DNA of 64,000 nt from Oscarella lobularis (taxonomy: Eukaryota > Porifera > Homoscleromorpha > Homosclerophorida > Oscarellidae), in assembly GCF_947507565.1 (NCBI RefSeq), contig NC_089185.1, forward strand, positions 1,922,001 to 1,986,000. Reading direction: 5' to 3'. Below the pieces are notes generated by a model. It saw nothing but the letters and a program-made list of their open reading frames with translations, was not told the DNA's origin and ran no database searches. Position numbers and translations under genes: made by a program. Below, in pieces: positions 10,397 through 20,413 of this stretch; positions within the stretch are counted from its first letter, which is position 1, and each line of letters opens with the position of its first letter.

Positions 10397-10960
10397 TTAA
10401 GTTAAGGCCATTGAATAGGTTTCAAGGTAATCTTGGTTACGTCGAGGCTTCCAACATCGACCGTCTTGTCGAAGTGTAAGACGAAGTAGAGAGGCAATGT
10501 GTTGTTGTCCATAACAAAGGTCGAAAGACTCCAGAGCCGGCGGAGTCGTGTCCGCTACGTACTGATCCTCGGCGGTAGCATTTGCCGGTAGAATTTCTTT
10601 TACTGCATTGCCGTTTGTATTAATAAGCGCTTCATCCAATATAGCCAAAAATGTATTGTCTTTCGTTGATGCCAAGTCGGACGTCTTTTTGAGATCATTC
10701 AAGTCATCTCGCGACAGACGTATCGTGACGATAGGCCCGTCTAATCCGATAGCTGTAGATTTCTCCAGATATTGCTCCAAAACGCTTGGTTGACCATTCG
10801 CCAGAACGATAAATCTAAGGCTTACGTTATCCTTTCTGATAGCTTCGGAGAATGTAAGATTTAGAAGACCACTGTCAACGTCAAAGTCGAAAGACACTAG
10901 CGAGGGCTGGGTCTCGTCAGAAGCATAAGATCCTGCCTTTCTTGCTGCAGTAGATATGCT
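10397..10960 (-). pseudogene. Extracellular beta-repeat protein fragment (FDLD...LTFSE repeats)
   Basis: On the minus strand the sequence reads QPSLVSFDFDVDSGLLNLTF, then about 110 residues later DTTPPALESFDL, and after a frame change VLHFDKTVDVGSLDVTKITL. This is the start of one beta-sandwich-like repeat and of the next one, the kind found in long tandem arrays in secreted or surface proteins of early animals. The conserved block between them, VTIRLSRDDLNDLKK...NTFLAI, matches that repeat type as I remember it. A one-base shift near 10530 breaks the frame between the two repeats and no neighbouring repeats are seen, so I call it a gene fragment. Family assignment is from pattern memory only. 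Confidence 0.55.
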
Positions 10961-11013
10961 AAAAATGAAGCAGTTGGGTCCCAGCTTTTTTCGTTACTCT
11001 TCCACTTGTACCG

Positions 11014-11836
11014 GTGCATACACACCCTCTGATAGGCATTGCCAGAAGAATGAACTCTAAAATTCGGCAACAGATTCATCAGTACGTCAACGAAGGAATT
11101 ACCAACGTTAAAGTCATTAAAAAGTGCCTCCGTAAGTACGTCCAGGATCACTGCTCAGATAAAGTGAATCCCTTACCTGACGACCGTTCGTATTACCCTA
11201 CCAACAAGGACATTATAAATTGCGTGCTCGCTAGCTTGTCAGAGACCAAATACTCAAACTTTGATCAAGTGCAACTGGAGCAACTGGTTGACAAGTGGAA
11301 AAATTTATTAACGAAGTATTTCTTTCGGCAATGCACTGTTGAGGCAACTGGAGCTGTTTCTCCGCCTACAATGTCTTGTAAGAAAAACCATTGGATGCGT
11401 TTGTGGAAGACGACGACAACGACGACGACGATGCAGGTCAGAGTGACTGTGACGGCGAGAGCGGCAGTGATTCCTCCGAAGGTAGTATTTTCCCTTTGTT
11501 CATCAAGAGCAGTGGCAACGGCAGTTGTTATGCAGGTATGGCTACACACTTGCGCTCCTAAATGCAACGTATAAAACGACAAAATCAATTGGCTCTTTTC
11601 CTCTTGTGCGTGCCTACTAACTGCTATTAAATTCCCGTTGCCGAATTTATTGTTGAACGAGAAACATCAAATCTCATTTCAGAAGCTCTTCAAATTATAG
11701 CTCAGTGGAACGAATATTGGAACCAACCGTTCTTCATGGTTGATTACAGCAAGGCAGAACTAAATGCAATTTCTGCAGCGTTTCCAAACGCTGAAGTGCA
11801 TTTGTGCGATTTTCATCGAGAGCAAGCGTGGCAAAG
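11014..11836 (+). pseudogene. MULE transposase of CaRF-like type, decayed
   Basis: Two recognisable parts of one transposase family. The first (about 11020-11330) is the N-terminal domain shared with calcium-responsive transcription factor-like proteins: HPLIGIARRMNSKIRQ, GITNVKVIKKCL, DDRSYYPTNKDIINCV. It is followed, in another frame, by an acidic linker (DDDAGQSDCDGES). The second (about 11629-11836) is part of the MULE catalytic domain: VAEFIVERETSNLISEALQI, FFMVDYSKAEL and LCDFHREQAWQR, ending at a donor-like GTGTATCC. The segment that should carry the first catalytic aspartate (DATYKT-like) is missing and frames do not connect, so the copy is dead. Confidence 0.7.
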
Positions 11837-12539
11837 GTGTATCCGCAGTGTTGAGTGTTTAATTATAGGGTATAAATAGAACCCAGAATAAGTACGGTAT
11901 ACCGTACACCACGAAAAATATACGGAAATCGTGCGAGCATCAAATTGTTTATGTAAGGCCAACAACTAGTGTCGACAACAGCGATATCGTTACGTCCGAA
12001 TCGGAATCGGACGACGATATCAGAAACGCACGCGCCGCTGCGTAGATCAGAAAACGTGAACTGTCGCCGGAAATGTATAAGAATATATAATGATATCTTA
12101 CTATTATTTCTGAGAGAGCCGTTGCTTTACAGTGCCGTTATTGATCTCACCGGCAAAGACGAAAGCACTGCGGAACGGACTCTCCCAGTGTAGAAAGCTT
12201 CGCTGAGATAACAACCGAATAAATCCGTTTGCTTGTACGATTTAGTTGCATTTATAGAGACGCCAACTTGTCCAGCAGCAAGACGCAGCATATGCGCATT
12301 CGCTTTCATGCGATGAACAAAAGGTGTGCTCCATTCTATAGAAATGTCAAGCGGATATATATTTGTCAATAGGACCGGGAGCGAGAACTGCAATTGCAAG
12401 AAATGTGAGTAAATCATAGCGTAAATTGCATAAATAATCCTGGCGTATGTATTTAAGGCGATCGTTGGCGACGGCGGAGGCTCAGCAGAAGGTGCAAAAT
12501 TAATTTGCAAGAGTGGATCTTTGCCTAATATGTTGACTT

Positions 12540-12690
12540 CAAGCTTGAAAGACAGAGACGAGCGACACTGAGTTCTCTTGTCTCCGAAGAACCTAGTAGC
12601 AGCGACTACAAAACTGTCAGTGTGAAAATTCGAATGCCTAATGGGCAAGAGATTAAAAGGCGTTTTTCAGGATTCGACGACACTCTACAG
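12540..12690 (+). pseudogene. UBX-like exon of a HECT-ligase-type repeat gene
   Basis: The frame ending at 12690 reads ERQRRATLSSLVSEEPSSSD followed by VSVKIRMPNGQEIKRRF and DDTLQVW. The charged helix plus the V.IR.P.G...RRF...DTL block is the pattern of a UBX domain, which in multicopy invertebrate genes precedes a HECT-type domain. The sequence then reaches CAGGTTTGG, a possible donor. No HECT exon follows within the next kilobases, although HECT pieces occur at 23.4-26.2 kb and 50.2-50.8 kb on the other strand. It probably represents a transposed or decayed copy. The long minus-strand frame overlapping it is antisense and not reported. Confidence 0.5.
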
Positions 12691-13564
12691 GTTTGGTTAC
12701 GCATACAGGCAAAAATTTTTATCATGCGCTGTTTGAGTAGAAAGTTTCTGGGCTACTTGGGCGACTTCTGTTGTACTCGTCCAGAAAAGATGATTAAATC
12801 TCATTCAATCATTCACTAGCATTCTAGTGGAAGCTACGCAAAGTTTGAGTACATCGATACTCTTCCAAAACTTTGCAGTCAAAAAGAGCACAATAACTCC
12901 TAAAGAAGCAAGAACGCATGTTTTTGAAGCCGAATACGCGATTTCTGGAGTTCTCCAGGGTTTTGTGCAAATGGCTTCTAAGGTAAGACACTTGCGCGAA
13001 ATGCATACTGTAGACATTGTTTAAAAGCATTTTATTATAAAAGAAAGCGGGGTACCTTAATTAACTCTCCGTCGCGGATGAATGCGGTGTACCGTAAATG
13101 GTGCTTTTACAGACCGTCCAAAAACGTTTTTTGTTTCTTCAGCCTCCATAGACGCTGCGGAACCTTAGTACTTCTTCTAGCACAAACAATTTCCGTTAAA
13201 TCGTCGCTTGCAGTCGCGAAGCAGGGGGGGTTTGCGCTAGCGCGCGTTTCAGCCACGCCTTTGTCCAAAACTCGTCCTATTTGCCTATCGTGTGCTTATT
13301 TTTGGTATGTCGCCTTGCTGTTTAATTAAGCAAACTAACTACTTAGTGGTGTTTTACTTCGCTAAATCACACGTAGTTATTCGAACGAAGGTGCCAAAGG
13401 AATTCGTCGGTTTCACGAATGTTTTCCAAGGAGGATAGGCCCGCGGGCCTTCTTTGGTATGCAGAATAGGTTTACTTTCTTAAATCAGAGTTGGTGCACC
13501 CTCCTTTTTTATGGCGCGTGATGAACGCCATAATGAGCGCCATAATTCGTGTGCGTGCGAATGC
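12691..13564. other. No gene recognised
   Basis: Open frames of about 60-80 codons at 12.8-13.0 kb and 13.08-13.33 kb show no motif I know. A short inverted match (GCCCGCGGGC) occurs at 13439-13448. Confidence 0.35.
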
Positions 13565-13565
13565 T

Positions 13566-13660
13566 ATGTTTAACATGTGTATGTTTAACATTGTAAGTTT
13601 AACATTGTATGTTTAACATTGTAAGTTTAACATTGTTTGTTTAAAATTGTAAGTTTAACC
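13566..13660 (+). repeat. Short tandem repeat, ~14-15-bp unit
   Basis: About seven copies of a TTGTAAGTTTAACA-like unit alternating with TTGTATGTTTAACA. Copies differ mainly at the TAA/TAT position. Confidence 0.85.
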
Positions 13661-13739
13661 GTAGTTTTGGATTTCTTGGGAAGCAGCCGATCTTTGAGTC
13701 CATTTCAACAACTCTTGATGACTTTCATAAGACTTACCG

Positions 13740-13862
13740 GTAGACGCAATTTTCCTTTCGACTACCTTGCTTATCAGTTCGGAGTGCATACATCGACGTG
13801 TTTCAGGCTTTTTGTAACAACAAATTCTGCAATGTACAGACAACTGATTCATCTCGTTTCTT
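13740..13862 (-). CDS. Possible cysteine-rich exon, unassigned
   Basis: Minus-strand frame LSVHCRICCYKKPETRRC then HSELISKVVERKI, ending at a good donor (ACCG|GTAAGTC near 13739). The CxxCC...C.H spacing hints at a zinc-binding module. I cannot place it in a family and see no matching neighbouring exon. Confidence 0.25.
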
Positions 13863-13870
13863 AGCTACAT

Positions 13871-14588
13871 TGTGACCTTCTGCTCTTCACGCTGCCGATG
13901 AGCTTCGTGAACCACAGTTAGCACTTCACAGTTATCATTGACTGTTTTGAGATTTTCGTAGATCGACCAGTCAACATGCTTGCTCGCGCCCAAACCCACT
14001 CGTCTTACAAGAAGGTTTGCAAGAAACACAACACAGCTAAATAATTAAGTTGAATCAGCCCACAGGGTACCATTGTTTTTATTTCCACCGTATGAGGAGG
14101 TCGAGCTAGTGATAAATGGATAACTGAAAATTGGGGAATATTGGATAACATTGTACCACCGGGATAATATCCTTTTCTTCAATCTTCAGGATGCTCTCAG
14201 TACCGTGCAAGCCAATGTCTACGGTGGCCGATACGGGGTTTCCACTTCTCACTGCTCACTTCTCACTGCTCGATTCGGGACGTGCCATAAAGCGAATAAT
14301 CTAACGAGATTGATATATGCCAAAACTCTTTCTGAATTTAATACATTTCGAGCATCTGTTATTTTCAGCCGACGTTTTGAGATGGCAGTGTTACGATAGG
14401 AGTGTAGCCAAGTAGGTGAATTTCAGGATTCGAGGAGAAGCTTGCTTTGGAAATTGAGATTCTTTTCTCCTTGCCATACGAACAAATTTTTTGTCAGGAT
14501 TTCTTGGTCATGTTTCGGTTTTATGAATAAACTGGTGAAAACCCGGAAAGTTTTTAATGATCACATTAGACGAATGAATCGGCGGTGT
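13871..14588. other. No gene recognised
   Basis: No supported feature apart from a duplicated CTTCTCACTGCTCACTTCTCACTGCT microrepeat at about 14252-14270. Confidence 0.3.
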
Positions 14589-14735
14589 TCAGAGTCTGAA
14601 CGCGAAGACGCGCGCCGATTCGGGTTGTATGGGATAATAGAGGAGGACGTCTTGGTATCGGTAGAAAGCGCCGCAGATGGCGAGACAGAGGAGGATAAAG
14701 ATGAGGATCGCCGTAGAGCCAGTATCGTCTCGCGT
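14589..14735 (-). pseudogene. ABHD13/Bem46-like hydrolase, N-terminal fragment
   Basis: Minus-strand frame with a hydrophobic segment ILIFILLCLAICGAFY followed by YQDVLLYYPIQPESARVF and then a stop. The membrane anchor plus LYYP.QP.SRVF pattern resembles the start of ABHD13-type serine hydrolases, where the next residues would be followed by the alpha/beta-hydrolase fold. Here the frame stops at once and no catalytic exons are seen downstream. Its apparent upstream codons come from the hairpin at 14740-14789. It is a single-exon remnant at best. Confidence 0.4.
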
Positions 14736-14739
14736 TGCA

Positions 14740-14789
14740 AGGCCCTTCTCCCTGATCTCACGTATAAAGACGGAAGGGGAGAAGGGCCT
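14740..14789. repeat. Short hairpin, 13-bp perfect arms
   Basis: AGGCCCTTCTCCC at 14740-14752 pairs with its complement at 14777-14789, loop 24 nt. Similar hairpins with CCTCTCTCC-type arms occur at 60404-60452 and 62484-62574, possibly one small MITE family. Confidence 0.65.
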
Positions 14790-14902
14790 GGTAGTTCCAA
14801 GGTGTGAAAAGGTCACGTGAGATCCCCTTTTGGGGGCAGCGGTCAGCCATGTGCGTCTTTCAGTACTTGTCTTAACCCCAGGGTAGTATCAGTATCGCTC
14901 TT

Positions 14903-15289
14903 GGGCACTCGTACTTAGCTCTCGTGCAGGGGCTTGGCTCTTGTGCTTCTCTTCGCTAGCGCACTCGCCAAACGGATGGAATCTGGTCTTTACGAAGATA
15001 GTTTGGTTTAGTAAGCAGATTCGCAGGTTTCACTTTTCAAAATGGCGTGCTTATTTCGGTGTCATGTAGGCTGAGAGAACATGTTCACTACCACCCTCGC
15101 TATGTTCATGATGGCATCTAACTGCCCCGGACAAAAGTGCGGGAGCTGAAGGTTGTTCCGTAGAACGTCGCAAGCCAAAGTTCCCAGTGACGACTCTATT
15201 TTGATAGATGCGTTCCTGCAAGCGAAGTACGCTAGCGAAGAGAAGCATGAGAGCCAGGCCCCTGCACGACAGCTAAGTACGAGGGCACG
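14903..15289. repeat. Inverted repeat, ~58-bp arms
   Basis: Left arm 14903-14960 (GGGCACTCGTACTTAGCT..., ending CTTCTCTTCGCTAGC) is inverted at 15231-15289 with few mismatches. The interior of about 270 bp is unique. This is consistent with a MITE or a foldback. Confidence 0.7.
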
Positions 15290-15391
15290 TATACTAGCCT
15301 ACCTTTCGCCGCTGCCTTCAGAAACTGACGCCCTGTCAAATCAAAAATCTTTTTGTCAAAAGTTTACGCCGTATTCGTATCGCATTGACTT

Positions 15392-15506
15392 TCGACGTCG
15401 GTTGTCGACGTCGCCACTCGAACGTCGACGTCGGCTGTCGACACCGCCACTCGAACGTCGACATCGGTTGTCAACGCCGCCACTTGAACGTCAACGTCGG
15501 TTGCCT
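15392..15506 (+). repeat. 33-bp GTCGAC-rich minisatellite
   Basis: Three and a half copies of a 33-bp unit rich in CGTCGACGTCGG. In one frame each unit encodes RRRLSTSPLER-like 11-mers. Units are themselves partly palindromic. There is no evidence that it is translated. Confidence 0.8.
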
Positions 15507-15680
15507 CTTAAATGTAGCGGAATGGCGAAAGACCACGCTGGGTGTACGTGAGAGAAATAGACTAGCATGAGACGTTCACATAAATTGCCGTCTGTAATTT
15601 TTAGGGGTTTTCATGATAATGTACGTTGTTGACAACGTTCGTGAGAGAAAATCCATATCCAAGATGAAACCGTTTCGAGG

Positions 15681-18600
15681 ATGTCTCAACGAGCTTCCGT
15701 CATGGCAAAATACAAATCGTTAGGACCCTACGACGCTGTAATAGACAAAATCTTTCTTCCTAAAGAGGAGGTTAGTACTAGAACTACAGTATTACAGTAT
15801 AGCCAATATTGTACAGTTTATGGCTCTTTCTAATGATATTGTTTTATTAATATATTTAGGAATTAGATATTGATGCAGACGAGGAAGAGCAGCGATCAAT
15901 GTTGAGGAACATTGATTCGAAGACGGAATCTGAAGATTCGACGTGCCAGTGCCGTGACGTCTTGCCTTTGCTGCGAAATATCGAAGCAATGACTAAAGAT
16001 GTTTACGACAGCATCAATCTAGTAGGTCTTCGCAAACTTTTGTTTATAAATATTCGTGCTTTTATATAGAGCTTAATGTGTATTAATTAAAGTATTTTTC
16101 TTAGGTCTGTAAGACTACAGTGCCCGTCCGCATTAGTGTCCAATTTATGTGCGCGCGCTATCGCGCGCTATTTGAATTTAGGTGAGGTTAGAGCTCTGCC
16201 CTTTTGCTGAGCCTGTATATAAGGAATTTATTCACAAACTGTATGATCCGTAAAGAGTTTGTCTCAGTTATAATCGCAATAGAGAAGAAGTCCTGATCAG
16301 GAGCAGTTGCTTTACGAAAAGCTTAGGTGCAGGCTTTCAGTACACATTGCGTAAATCGAATCAAGCACTTTCTACTGCCTGATAGTAAAGCTAAAGAATG
16401 GCGAAAGCGCTTTTTCCATTTTCGCCTTTGCGAAAGATACAATCAGCTGATTATGGGCAAAGAGGTCTTTTACCAAAACGTTCACGCAGGCTTCAGGAGG
16501 GTTTTTCAGGTCGCGAGTGCATACAGCAGTCGTGCCTAGGTGGTATCTCTAACCATCGCTTAAAGCCTTTATTCAATTGCTACTTAGATTTGGGCGCAGA
16601 CGTGTTACGGACATTCGGAATAAAAATTATGTCGAAAAATTAGCGCACGCTAGGTTGAATACTACTCTGGTATGGAAAGTTTTTCGTTCAACCTGCTCGT
16701 TAAAGGAGTGAAGTTTTACGAAGGATACCAGTACATTCGAGAAGGTGTCCCTGCTGTTCTTGAATGGGAGAGAGGAAACCGAGACCCAAACGCCGTCGCC
16801 GTGTTTGTTCGGACTCCTCGCGGCAATGTAATGAGTTGCCACGTGGAATACCGTCTTGCCCAAATAATTGGGCCCTATTTGAAGTCAGGGAAAGTTGTAG
16901 CGCAAGGGTGAGCTGTACTGCAGTAGTACATTACAGTGGCGGATCTAGGATTTGAGCAAGGGGGGGTCCATGGGAGAGGTTGCGAGCGCCGAAGGCGCGC
17001 GAAAATTTTTTGCCGACCACGCCCACATTGGCGCATTTTCGTTGCATTTTAACATCTACACAGTTTTATTATTCAAGTATAATGGTCCTCTAAAATAAAC
17101 CTTAGTTTAATTTTTCTCGCGCAAATCTGCAAAAATGTTGTCAGTTAAACTTTTTTGCAAATTTTACGAGATATTTTCATCAGGGCGTTGCCTTAGACCA
17201 GTCAGCAAGCGCGATGAGGTGTCTAATTAACTTTCATCGGCTAAATCTCCTCTCCCTAACCCTAACCTTTATCTTAAGTGGCGTCCCACATACAAAATCA
17301 CTGCGTTTACTTCAATTCCACTTTTAAAAAAATTTTTGTTTAGCCCAAAGGGGGGGTCCATGGACCCCATGGACCCCCCCCCCCCCCCCCTGGATCCGCC
17401 ACTGCATTACAGTACGTTTATTTTACAACGTGAACTTAAGGAAATATTTGGAAGAACCCTACGCAGGAGCAACCCGAAGCTGGAGGGACAGAGTTGCTCA
17501 GGCTGACGTCATTTTTAGACGGCCATGACAAACAGTATATTTATTTTATGAGAGTTGTATAAGTGTAAGGTGCGTAAACATCGGTCAATCAGGTATAATT
17601 CTCCGTGCGTATTCTCCTGTGTGATTTAAACACTTTGACAGCATACTCCGCTTCAGGGCCACCGTTGTTTCCATCCATATAAGCTCTTTCATATTCCCTG
17701 ACCCGCCGGTAGAATTTCCTAATAAGATCTAGAGTAACTACATCTAGAGCATTAGGCAGAGATTTTCTTAGTCCTCCAATAGTGTAATTGCAATAGGCTC
17801 TAGTGTATCGTTTTGCTTCCCCCACACGCGTTCAATGGCATTCAGTTCGCAGTGGAACTTGGGTAGAAACAGGCAGTGATGACCACGGTTTTTGATGAAG
17901 TCTTCCACCATTGATTGTTCATTCTGAAAGTCATCAAATGAATTCAGAAATGCAATCAATTTATCTCTTTTTTTCAGATGACTATCGACCATTCCTCGAA
18001 AAGTGCATGCGGCCCTAAGCCCAAGAGTTATTCCGTTCTCATCATTAAATGATTGCACAGCATCTCTGAAAATGGTGTCACGCAATTGCGGTTGCCCTCC
18101 CCCTGGTTTGACGTTCATTTTGTTTGCAACCAGTGCGTCAGGTGCTTTTGCTGTATGATTGCAGCTCTGATCAAAAATGAACAGTAAGGTAAAGCGATCT
18201 TGAGGGTACTTAGCTTCTGCAATTGAAACTGCCTTTTTAACTTGTTCCATAAATTTTTCTGATTTCCAGTACTCTTCACGATTTTGACCATATTCCAACA
18301 AAACTCTCGCTGCGCATGGACTATTCGGGAGGTCCGTTGGATTACCTAAGGATTGAACATCATCGTCAGTTAGAGAAAGGAAGCCCCCAAACTCTTCGAT
18401 GAAATCAGACACCATGATACCAGCGCCTTTCCATTTAGGTTTTATAGATGTTTGATCGCTCATTGCCCACATAGTGCTCTGGTCTTCATTAGACTGAAAG
18501 ATAGATTCGTCATGAAAAATTTTCACGAGATGTTTTTCTGCATCTACAGAACCTAAAAATACGGATACGTACACACATAAAAACGTTCATAGGATGCACA

Positions 18601-20081
18601 AGATAAACAAATGACCTACCAAAGTCTGATGGTTGTACACCTGTAAGCTCATCACTTGGATGCGGTGGTGGTTTGTGCGTTGACTGCAAGAGTGAAAGGG
18701 TGTTGAGATACACTTCTCTTTCTGCCTTCACGTCAGGTCTAAAAACAGTTTTTAGAAAAGTTCAATGTTTTGAATTACTCCCTAGCCTTTCGTGTCCATC
18801 CAGATACACAGATTTTCTGTTTGCTGACACTCTTTCAAAGCCTAAACTGTGAAGAAATCTGCCAGCAGTGCTAATACTAATGGAAGCAGGGAATCCAGGA
18901 GGTAAGCGAAGCGAGGGCAGAAGGTCGTTATTAATATATTGCGCAAAATGAGCGACAGTCATGTTTGGCGAGCCCCTGACGCAGCTGTTATCCCTAGCCC
19001 ACTTAGAAGCTTTTGCGCGACAGTCCTCGTTGCTAATAATAGAGTGCCTACTGTACTTCCCCCGGGCATAAAAGGAAAACTCGCGTCCGTGAAGTTCAAA
19101 GTCGTCCTTCCACCGTCGTATGGTTCGTTCGCTCTTATCGACAATTTCTGCAGTGGCTGCTGCTGATTTCATCGCGCTGGGATTGACGTGGCGCATGTGA
19201 TAATAGAAAAGCACAAGTGAAATCATCTTTAGATCTTCACGACACCGCGACTGCACCCAGGACGTCAAATCATCCCAGGCATCATCTGCAGTGTAGCACT
19301 CGCTCTCTTCGACGTCTTCCACCTGTAACTCTTCGCTTTGATCATCAGGATCGCTCAATGGAGCAGGCAGTGGAAGATCCGGTAGAGGAGGTTCCTCGGC
19401 TACAGCTGTACATACAAGAAAAAGGCGGTTCCCCCGCGTGAGATCGAATAAATGCTAATTCTCACGTGCGTCGATGAGTTCAGGAGGATTTTGTTCCTGT
19501 AAGGCAGGAAATCGTGCGGCACGCATACGCTGTGCTGATAGTTATCGCTTTTGCTTCAAAGTTGGTTTTCGTGAGGCCATTTCGAAGAAAGAACACGAGA
19601 ACGTAAACGCGCGCTAAGTCGTTGCCATGACACGTATCAACTTACGGGATGTTTACTAACGGTCCTCACTCGCACGTGCCTTAGCTGATTGGCCCGCCCA
19701 CTAACTTCCCAGGCAAGCATCGAGCTGTTACGGGACTACTCTGACGCAATTCTTCAAGCCATCACCAACCTGCCCGTATGTGGTAAAACCCCGTACGACG
19801 AACTATCGCTAAGCTACAGCACTTCGAAGGATTGGACACTAATGCGGACGGGCACTGTACAGCGCCGAAGAAACGGCCGTTAAGCAGGTTATTAGAACAT
19901 AAAGTGTTGCTTGCTGCTGTCTAAAACTTCAGTTGTAGGCAAGCCAAAGAAAGAGGGGCCGTTTTGATGAAAGTGATCCTCTCCCTACTCCTAAAGCACA
20001 ATCCTTCAAGTCTGAAGTACGCTGTAAAAACTTATCTTCTGTGCCTGAAGCTCGACTTTGTATAGTTCATATCTGTTGGAG
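15681..20081 (+). CDS. Small-exon gene split by a transposon in exon 3
   Basis: A plausible host gene, product unrecognised. Exon 1 is 15681-15770 (30 codons, starts MSQRASVMAKYKSLGPYD, donor GTTAGT). Exon 2 is 15860-16021 (54 codons, ELDIDADEEEQRSM..., ends YDSINL, donor GTAGGT). Both are phase 0. Exon 3 begins at 16105 after TTTTTCTTAG and is interrupted at 16117 by the element 16118-19857. It resumes at 19860 and ends at 19887 (donor GTTATT); removing the element and one TA gives the open stretch VCKTTAPKKRPLSR. A fourth exon, about 19944-20081, stays open (QRKRGRFDESDP...) with donor GTAAAT. The protein would be acidic then basic, perhaps nuclear. Exon 4 start and anything beyond are inference. 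Confidence 0.4.
16672..16911 (+). CDS. HIRAN-like domain exon inside the mariner-type element
   Basis: Eighty codons reading FNLLVKGVKFYEGYQYI, VPAVLEWERGNRDPNAVAVF, then GNVMSCHVEYRLAQIIGPYL, ending at the donor AAGG|GTGAGC. The pattern (a V-GV-FY strand, an acidic/Asn block E..NR.DPNAVAV, then a helix over an A..I.PYL segment) matches the HIRAN fold, known for binding single-stranded 3' ends or stalled forks in HLTF/Rad5 proteins. A TATA-like TATATAAGG at about 16215 lies 450 bp upstream. It is transcribed away from the transposase, and the downstream exon, if any, is hidden by the MITE at 16934. Whether it is an accessory gene of the element or a captured fragment is unclear. A different HIRAN-like sequence occurs at 34.6-34.9 kb. 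Confidence 0.6.
   Translation: MESFSFNLLVKGVKFYEGYQYIREGVPAVLEWERGNRDPNAVAVFVRTPRGNVMSCHVEYRLAQIIGPYLKSGKVVAQG
16934..17404. mobile_element. hAT-like MITE, 471 bp, nested
   Basis: Terminal inverted repeats CAGTGGCGGATC.AGG at 16934 and the complement ending GGATCCGCCACTG at 17404 are flanked by a direct repeat CATTA at 16929-16933 and 17405-17409. The right arm contains a C-run of about 18 nt. The ends resemble hAT-type MITEs, though the visible duplication is 5 bp rather than 8. It is inserted within the mariner-type element, so it is younger than that element. Confidence 0.85.
17589..19358 (-). CDS. IS630-Tc1-mariner transposase, three exons, one frameshift
   Basis: Minus-strand gene. Exon A 19358-18787 starts MSDPDDQSEELQVED and holds a helix-turn-helix region (AATAEIVDKSERTIRRW). 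A 48-bp intron (18786-18739) has an unusual GC donor and TAG acceptor. Exon B 18738-18620 (PDVKAEREVYLN...) is followed by a 67-bp GT-AG intron (18619-18553). Exon C from 18552 carries the DDE-type nuclease: KIFHDESIF (first Asp), LLFIFDQSCNH (second Asp), LPKFHCELNAIERVW (Glu). The frame breaks in a C5 run at 17819-17823, where one more C would rejoin it to AKRYTRAYCNYTIGGLRKSL and the C-terminus at 17589. It is otherwise intact. A second copy of the N-terminal region is at 53.6-53.9 kb. Confidence 0.85.
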
Positions 20082-20413
20082 GTAAATATTTTGCGAAGCA
20101 GTCTCGCGCTAGCGAAGAGCGCCGGAGAACCCTTCAGGATGGCTAGAAAGCTCGTTCCGGAATTTTTACAAAGGCAAGAGAGTGCACCTGTAGAAACTTG
20201 GTACTAAATTTTCTGTTTATAGAAAGGATTTTGTGTTTTTTTTTAAATTCGCGCCGTCTATCAGGGTTGTGTATATACGGGCTTGGCATTTCCATTCACG
20301 GCATCGAAAATGTCTCAGAATGGCAGTAAGTGCAAACCGTATGTGCTCCTAAATCGCAAGAGACGTATTTCAGCAATTGAAGAAAAGTTCTCTGGGCGTC
20401 TTGTTTTGTCATA

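Larger units (their letters stand above)
16118..19857 (-). mobile_element. IS630-Tc1-mariner-superfamily element, 3740 bp
   Basis: A 27-bp perfect terminal inverted repeat starts CAGTGCCCGTCCGCATTAGT at 16118-16144 and is complemented at 19831-19857. TA duplications lie at 16116-16117 and 19858-19859. Inside are a HIRAN-like exon (+, 16672-16911), a nested 471-bp MITE (16934-17404) and a three-exon transposase (-, 19358-17589). The perfect ends suggest recent movement. The stretch 19711-19830 next to the right end has an open frame (ASIELLRDYSDAILQ) of unknown meaning. Confidence 0.9.

Noticed and set aside
12127-12648. 173-codon minus-strand open frame
   Set aside because: It overlaps the UBX-like exon in antisense and has no recognisable motif.
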